Shown here in pieces: positions 59,986 to 64,000 of a stretch of DNA of 64,000 nt (its first letter is position 1; each line of letters starts with the position of its first letter). The DNA is from Ignavibacteriota bacterium. Lineage in GTDB: Bacteria; Bacteroidota; Ignavibacteria; Tepidaquicellales; Tepidaquicellaceae. The notes beneath the pieces were generated by a model. The model was not told the origin of the DNA. It did no database searches and worked only from the letters and a program-made list of their open reading frames with translations. The DNA lies in NCBI GenBank assembly GCA_016218085.1, contig JACREY010000007.1:1-64000 (forward strand), written 5' to 3'. Both the position numbers and the translations under genes were made by a program.

Positions 59986-60495
59986 TTATTTAGAATTCCA
60001 GTTTCTGCAATTGCCTCTTCCCCATCCATTTCCATTTCCATTTCCATATCTGCAACCGTTTCCATTACAAGGACTTTTACCGTTGCTGTTGTTTTGTCTC
60101 CAGCAGTTTCCTCTGCCATAACCATTACCTTTTCCCCTCGACCATTTTGGAATTCCGTTGTCGTCTGCAAATGTCATAGTTTTATCGCTCTGGGTTATTA
60201 CGAACGGAAATATTTCGTTTTCACCATTATTGGTTTTCACGCTACCTTTTATGGTTGCGTTTGCCAATGCCAGAGCATAATTATTCTGGTCCCAATACCA
60301 GATCGGTCCCATATGAATTTTATAAATTTTACCGTCATCGGCTTTAATAAAACCGCATGGTCTGTTTGCATCTGTCACGGTTCCTGTGATTGTTTGAACA
60401 TTTTCATTGCTCCACCAGTTGTTATTTACCTGAGCAAGAAGTGAAACTGACATTAAAGTAATAATTCCTAACGTGATTAATAATTTGTTTTTCAT
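59986..60495 (-). CDS. Small secreted protein with Gly/Asn/Cys-rich tail, sigma-54 promoter
   Basis: A 169-residue protein with signal peptide (cleavage near L-L-A-Q). Residues 35-110 form a beta-rich, perhaps OB-like, core: T-I-T-G-T-V-T-D, then D-D-G-K-I-Y-K-I-H-M-G-P-I-W-Y-W. The tail (117-169) is almost only Gly, Asn, Arg, Trp and Cys, with Cys at 131, 143, 148 and 163. It has a clear AAGGAG ribosome site 9 bases before ATG and a sigma-54-type promoter at 60531. No T9SS tail. I do not recognise the family; the tail could bind metal or polysaccharide. It shares promoter type with the gene at 60710. Confidence 0.7.
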   Translation of the reverse strand: MKNKLLITLGIITLMSVSLLAQVNNNWWSNENVQTITGTVTDANRPCGFIKADDGKIYKIHMGPIWYWDQNNYALALANATIKGSVKTNNGENEIFPFVITQSDKTMTFADDNGIPKWSRGKGNGYGRGNCWRQNNSNGKSPCNGNGCRYGNGNGNGWGRGNCRNWNSK

Positions 60496-60530
60496 TTAAA
60501 TTTCTCCTTAATAATTTTTTCTATTTATAT

Positions 60531-60546
60531 TACAAGTATCATGCCA
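60531..60546 (-). promoter_or_regulatory. Sigma-54-type promoter of the Gly/Asn-rich protein gene
   Basis: On the minus strand TGGCATGATACTTGTA matches TGGCACG-N4-TTGCW with two changes (C to T at the sixth and fifteenth places). The GG and GT are spaced by 10 bases. The start of transcription would fall about 25 bases before the ATG at 60495. A TTTTTCGTCA motif shared with the next promoter region lies 70-80 bases above it. Confidence 0.5.
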
Positions 60547-60658
60547 GATTAAGAATCAGTAAAAACCTTTGAAACAACGATTTTTGAGGGTGATAATTCA
60601 TATTAGCAGAAATTTTTTCGTCACACTTGCATGATTTGCGACAAAATAAACGAAAAAA

Positions 60659-60689
60659 AATCCCGCCCAATTTCTTACTGAGCGGGATT
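60659..60689 (-). terminator. Intrinsic terminator of the duplicated-His protein gene
   Basis: Stem AATCCCGC (60659-60666) pairs with GCGGGATT (60682-60689) around a fifteen-base loop. On the minus strand a T run follows. It lies 20 bases past the stop at 60710. Confidence 0.75.
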
Positions 60690-60709
60690 AGAAAATTTTA
60701 AAAATTATA

Positions 60710-61432
60710 TCAGAATAACTCTTCCAATTTCTGATAGCTTGAATGCATCTTTTCTACAGATGCGTCTATTTTTGTTGAATCATTTGTTTTCAATATATCC
60801 TTTAATGCTACGGTGTTGTCGTATAATTCTTTTGCGGCAGGAGCATACCCGGTAAATTTTTCTTTAAGTCTTTTTTGCAGTTTATCTTCGGCAACCTTAG
60901 TAACGGCATCTGCTTTTGCAATCAGGTCATCCATAACACCCAGAATATCATTGTACTTTTTATCGGGAAAATATTTGTGATAGATAACATATAAGACTTT
61001 GTGATATTCATCGATTTCCTTTGCGACAGGTTTCAGTATTCTAACCATCATTTCAAAATTAGAATGGAGGTTTTCTGCTGCATCAAGTATTGCCTGCGCG
61101 TCCGTACCTTCGGCGGCTTTATAGTAGTTAGCTGCAGTTTCATTAAATTTTATGAGACCTTCCTTCCATTTTTCTTCTTTTTCCCTGACTATTCCCGGAA
61201 GTTTTGCATTATTGATTTTTTCCATCGATGATTTTATTTCCGGGACGAAACCCTTTAACGCATTAACATCTTTTGCAGGATAAGCTTCGTGCCAAATAAG
61301 ATAAATTACATCATGAAACTTGAATAACTCCGGCACTGACCAGTTTATTTCTGCGGAATCCAGCTGGGCAAAAGTTGTTTTACCCGCAAATAAGAAAATA
61401 ATTAAAACAGCAAATAAAAATAATTTTTTCAT
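60710..61432 (-). CDS. Secreted helical protein with duplicated three-His domain, sigma-54 promoter
   Basis: The start is set at ATG 61432 (M-K-K-L-F-L-F); a longer frame to 61471 would run through the promoter. The 240 residues have a signal peptide to about 22 and are otherwise helical. The mature part is a tandem duplication: H40, H48 and H123 in the first half and H144, H152 and H230 in the second, with near-equal spacing (8 then 75, and 8 then 78). Local likeness is strong: F-H-D-V-I-Y-L-I-W-H-E-A-Y-P against Y-H-K-V-L-Y-V-I-Y-H-K-Y-F-P. A four-helix metal or haem site per half is plausible. I do not recognise the family. It lies directly after an NtrC-type regulator. Confidence 0.75.
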   Translation of the reverse strand: MKKLFLFAVLIIFLFAGKTTFAQLDSAEINWSVPELFKFHDVIYLIWHEAYPAKDVNALKGFVPEIKSSMEKINNAKLPGIVREKEEKWKEGLIKFNETAANYYKAAEGTDAQAILDAAENLHSNFEMMVRILKPVAKEIDEYHKVLYVIYHKYFPDKKYNDILGVMDDLIAKADAVTKVAEDKLQKRLKEKFTGYAPAAKELYDNTVALKDILKTNDSTKIDASVEKMHSSYQKLEELF

Positions 61433-61466
61433 AAAAATTTTATTGTTTAATAATTTAAAAAAATAT

Positions 61467-61482
61467 TGCAAATTCTATACCA
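61467..61482 (-). promoter_or_regulatory. Sigma-54-type promoter of the duplicated-His protein gene
   Basis: On the minus strand TGGTATAGAATTTGCA matches TGGCACG-N4-TTGCW in its fixed GG-N10-GC and the whole -12 element; the changes are confined to the -24 flank. Transcription would start about 25 bases before the ATG at 61432, which also argues against the longer reading frame. Confidence 0.55.
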
Positions 61483-61570
61483 TATTAAGATTAATTTGAA
61501 AGGAATAAACACTGTAATTTATAATATATAATTGGTTTTTTCAACGGATAACGGTTGTATAAACCGCTTT

Positions 61571-61607
61571 TTCGTCATCAATGTCGAATTTTTCGGCATT
61601 ATAGTCG
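61571..61607. promoter_or_regulatory. Tandem candidate NtrC-type activator sites
   Basis: TCGTCATCAATGTCGA (61571-61586) and TCGGCATTATAGTCGA (61592-61607) agree at 11 of 16 positions and are offset by exactly 21 bases, two turns of DNA. Each is an imperfect dyad with TCG and CGA at the ends. They lie 89-125 bases above the -24 element, the normal place for an enhancer bound by a sigma-54 activator. Confidence 0.5.
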
Positions 61608-61619
61608 ATTTATTATATT

Positions 61620-62993
61620 TTACTTATTTTTCATTCCCCACTTCTCAAGTCTATATCTCAGATTCCTTTCAGAAATTCCAAGAATTTTCGATGCACGAAG
61701 CTGATTATTATTTGTTTTTTTAAGAGCGTTTACAACAAGTTTTTTTTCCAGTATTTCAACCTGTTCGGGCAATGCCGAATTTACATTTGTCTCCAAAGTT
61801 GTTTCGTTAAAATCAAATTCGGAAAGTTGTAATGGTAAATCGGCAGTGGCAATAACATCTCCTCTTGAAAGCACAATTGAATGATGCACAATATTTTCGA
61901 GTTCCCTGATATTTCCCGGGTAATTATATTTCATAAGAACGTCAGTTGCTTCGCGGGAAAATTCAATATTCTTTTTACTTGTTTCAGAGATATATTTTTC
62001 CTTAAAATGATTAATCAAATGAATAATATCCTCTTTTCTTTCCCTAAGCGGAGGAATTAATACGGACACAACATTAATCCTGTAATACAAATCTTCCCTG
62101 AACTTCCCTTCCCTGATAAGTTCTTCCAAGTTTTTATTTGTTGCAGTAATCATTCTTACATCGACATCAATAGTTTGAGTACCTCCTACTCTTTCAAACT
62201 GTTCTTCCTGCAAAACTCTGAGCAGTTTTACCTGTGTAGATAAAGGCAGGTCACCGATTTCATCCAGAAAAAGCGTGCCACCGTCTGCAATTTCAAATCT
62301 GCCTCTTCGCTGTTTATCCGCACCGGTAAATGCTCCTTTCTCATGTCCGAAAAGTTCACTTTCCAGAAGGTTTTCATTTAATGCGGCGCAGTTTACCGCC
62401 ACGAATGGTTTTTCCTTTCTCTGGCTGGAATAATGTATAGCTTTTGCCAATACCTCCTTGCCTGTTCCGCTTTCCCCTCTAAGCAAAACAGTCGCCTTGC
62501 TTTCTGCCACGCGCAAAGCAGTACTCAGAATTTTCTCCATCTTATCCGAGTATGCAACAATCCCGGAAATTTTATTTTTATCCTGAAGCTGTTCTTTCAG
62601 CATTTTATTTTCGGAAATCAAATGCATTCTTTCGGTTATTCTTTTTATAATCATATCGAGCTCATCAAGATCAACAGGTTTTGTCAGGTAATCGAATGCA
62701 CCTTCTTTCATAGCTTTTACTGCATTTTCAATAGTTCCGAAGGCAGTAACAATCACAACGGCAATTTCAGGATTTCTTTCCTTTAGTTTAATAAGAAGTT
62801 CAATTCCGTTCATATCCGGCATCCTGAAATCAGAAAGCACGATATCAATCAGGTTTGCATCCGTAATCTTCAGCGCCTCAGTTCCCGATGCAGCTTCAAA
62901 AATCGCATATCCTTTCTGTTTCAAGTAACCTGACAGAATCAATCGCTGGGATTGCTCATCATCCGCTATTAAAATACTATATTTTATACTCAT
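61620..62993 (-). CDS. Sigma-54-dependent response regulator (NtrC/ZraR family)
   Basis: A 457-residue activator. The receiver domain (1-120) has D11/D12 and the phosphorylated Asp55 in V-L-S-D-F-R-M-P-D. The AAA+ domain has Walker A G-E-S-G-T-G-K-E, the sigma-54-contact loop G-A-F-T-G-A in H-E-K-G-A-F-T-G-A-D, and Walker B G-T-L-F-L-D-E-I-G. A Fis-type helix-turn-helix ends the protein (L-R-A-S-K-I-L-G-I-S-E-R-N-L-R-Y). It lies 8 bases after the kinase gene. The two small genes after it in the direction of transcription have sigma-54 promoters and are the likely targets. Confidence 0.95.
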   Translation of the reverse strand: MSIKYSILIADDEQSQRLILSGYLKQKGYAIFEAASGTEALKITDANLIDIVLSDFRMPDMNGIELLIKLKERNPEIAVVIVTAFGTIENAVKAMKEGAFDYLTKPVDLDELDMIIKRITERMHLISENKMLKEQLQDKNKISGIVAYSDKMEKILSTALRVAESKATVLLRGESGTGKEVLAKAIHYSSQRKEKPFVAVNCAALNENLLESELFGHEKGAFTGADKQRRGRFEIADGGTLFLDEIGDLPLSTQVKLLRVLQEEQFERVGGTQTIDVDVRMITATNKNLEELIREGKFREDLYYRINVVSVLIPPLRERKEDIIHLINHFKEKYISETSKKNIEFSREATDVLMKYNYPGNIRELENIVHHSIVLSRGDVIATADLPLQLSEFDFNETTLETNVNSALPEQVEILEKKLVVNALKKTNNNQLRASKILGISERNLRYRLEKWGMKNK

Positions 62994-63001
62994 AATTTTG
63001 T

Positions 63002-64000
63002 TTATAATTCTATTGTAAATTTTGTGCCTGAATTAATATTACTTTCTGCCTTGATGTGTCCGTGATGTCTTGAAATAATCTGTTGTACAATGCTAAGCCC
63101 CAATCCGGTACCTTTTGGTTTGGTAGTGTAATATAAGTTAAAAATGTTATCGATGTTTTCACGGCTTATACCTTCGCCATTATCTTGCACTTCAAAAATT
63201 CTTTTTCCGTTCCTGGACCTGTAAGTAATTGTTATTTTTCCCTGAGAACTCACCGCATCGACAGCATTCTGCACGAGGTTAATAAAGACCTGTTTCATTT
63301 GTTCCGTATCAATACTGATTATATCCGAATTTAATTCAATAATTTCGAGTTCAACACCCTTTTCATTTGTCATTAGGCCGCAAATGGATTTCACTTCATT
63401 CAGAAAGTCAGAAGATGAAATTTCGGTTTCATTAAGTTTCGGAGGTCTAGCAAACCTAAGAAACTGTTCAATAATATTATTCACTCTCGAGGATTCTGAT
63501 TTTAAAACGCCTGCAAGGGTTTTGAACTCATCCGGCTGCATAACATCTGAATTTTCTTTTTCAAACCTCTGAGCAATCATATTAATTGAGTTAAGCGGAT
63601 TTCTCACTTCGTGAGCCACTCCCGATGCAAGCTCACCCATAGCAATGAGTCTGTCATTCATTTGCTTCTGTTTTTCGGCATTTTTAACCAAAGTTATATC
63701 ATCCAATACAATATTGAAAGCCGAGAAATTACCGTTATTATCCGTAATTACTGTTGTATTTGCAGAAACTATCATTTCATCTTTACCTTCCTGTGAAATA
63801 ACAAACTCAAAATTTCTTACGTTTTCCTTTTTATCAATCAGTTCCGATATTACTTTCAGTTCCGCGAATACATACTTGTATTTTTCACCTGTAATATTTT
63901 TTTGTTTTAGTCCGAAAAAGTTTTCTGCATTTTTATTGAAGATTTCTATCTCATCATTCCTGTTTACTGTTATGACTGCTTGCGACATATTGTCGAGTAT
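63002..64000 (-). CDS. PAS-domain sensor histidine kinase, 5' end outside window
   Basis: The frame is open through the last base, reading I-L-D-N before the Met at 63988, so the true start is beyond the window. The visible part has a PAS domain (about 1-115) beginning S-Q-A-V-I-T-V-N-R, then the HisKA box with phospho-His in G-E-L-A-S-G-V-A-H-E-V-R-N-P-L-N-S. The HATPase domain has N box Q-N-A-V-D-A-V, G1 D-N-G-E-G-I and G2 G-T-G-L-G-L-S-I-V. Any membrane or sensor region is outside. It is the partner of the NtrC-type regulator (8-base gap). Confidence 0.93.
   Translation of the reverse strand: MLDNMSQAVITVNRNDEIEIFNKNAENFFGLKQKNITGEKYKYVFAELKVISELIDKKENVRNFEFVISQEGKDEMIVSANTTVITDNNGNFSAFNIVLDDITLVKNAEKQKQMNDRLIAMGELASGVAHEVRNPLNSINMIAQRFEKENSDVMQPDEFKTLAGVLKSESSRVNNIIEQFLRFARPPKLNETEISSSDFLNEVKSICGLMTNEKGVELEIIELNSDIISIDTEQMKQVFINLVQNAVDAVSSQGKITITYRSRNGKRIFEVQDNGEGISRENIDNIFNLYYTTKPKGTGLGLSIVQQIISRHHGHIKAESNINSGTKFTIEL

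Overview
The window is an AT-rich chromosomal segment that fits a member of the Ignavibacteria (Bacteroidota/Chlorobi group). Seven reading frames or remnants end in a type IX secretion (T9SS) sorting domain, most with the N-Y-P-N-P-F-N-P signature usual in that class. The long form of IspG, the weak use of Shine-Dalgarno sites and the housekeeping genes agree with this. I see no prophage, insertion sequence, integrase, CRISPR array or rRNA operon.

Layout: 0-2.7 kb holds a broken T9SS gene at the edge, rpmA-rplU, an NnrS-like membrane protein behind an FNR/DNR-type box, and tRNA-Ser(CGA). 2.7-28 kb is an export and proteolysis island: two DUF4870 paralogues, a DUF1028 protein, a C1 peptidase, a large beta-propeller protein, HU, an S8 protease, three M1 peptidases, an M14 carboxypeptidase, an amidohydrolase, and a cohesin-like protein beside a dockerin protein. 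28-41.7 kb is housekeeping: gpmA, cdsA, a CPBP protease, a site-2 protease, pgeF, arfB, metF, a truncated Nif3-like protein, a zinc-ribbon protein, RNase P RNA and nadA. 42-53.7 kb is a plus-strand run: mtaB, sixA, an ABC ATPase, an enoyl-CoA hydratase, an aminotransferase, DUF192, ppk1, a CDP-alcohol phosphotransferase with a LicC-like cytidylyltransferase, a rhomboid protease and ispG. 53.8-59.9 kb is a TetR-controlled export operon (TolC, HlyD, two ABC-2 permeases, Nudix) with no ATPase gene. 59.9-64 kb carries two secreted-protein genes followed on the map by an NtrC-type regulator and its histidine kinase, which is cut by the window end.

The most interesting signal is at the right end. 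Both small secreted-protein genes next to the kinase/NtrC pair have sigma-54 (-24/-12) promoter sequences at the right distance. One also has two dyad-like 16-bp sites 21 bp apart, about 90-125 bp above the -24 element, where an NtrC-type activator would bind. Its product is an internally duplicated helical periplasmic protein with three histidines conserved at the same spacing in each half; the other product has a Gly/Asn/Cys-rich tail. The layout resembles the E. coli ZraPSR metal and envelope-stress system, but I do not recognise the proteins. A third, consensus-perfect sigma-54 promoter lies in the only long gene-free stretch (23.5 kb). It points at no protein gene, only at a long hairpin followed by a T-rich run, and is therefore a candidate sigma-54-dependent small RNA.

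All calls come from reading the sequence. Family names rest on motif recognition, and no database search was run.
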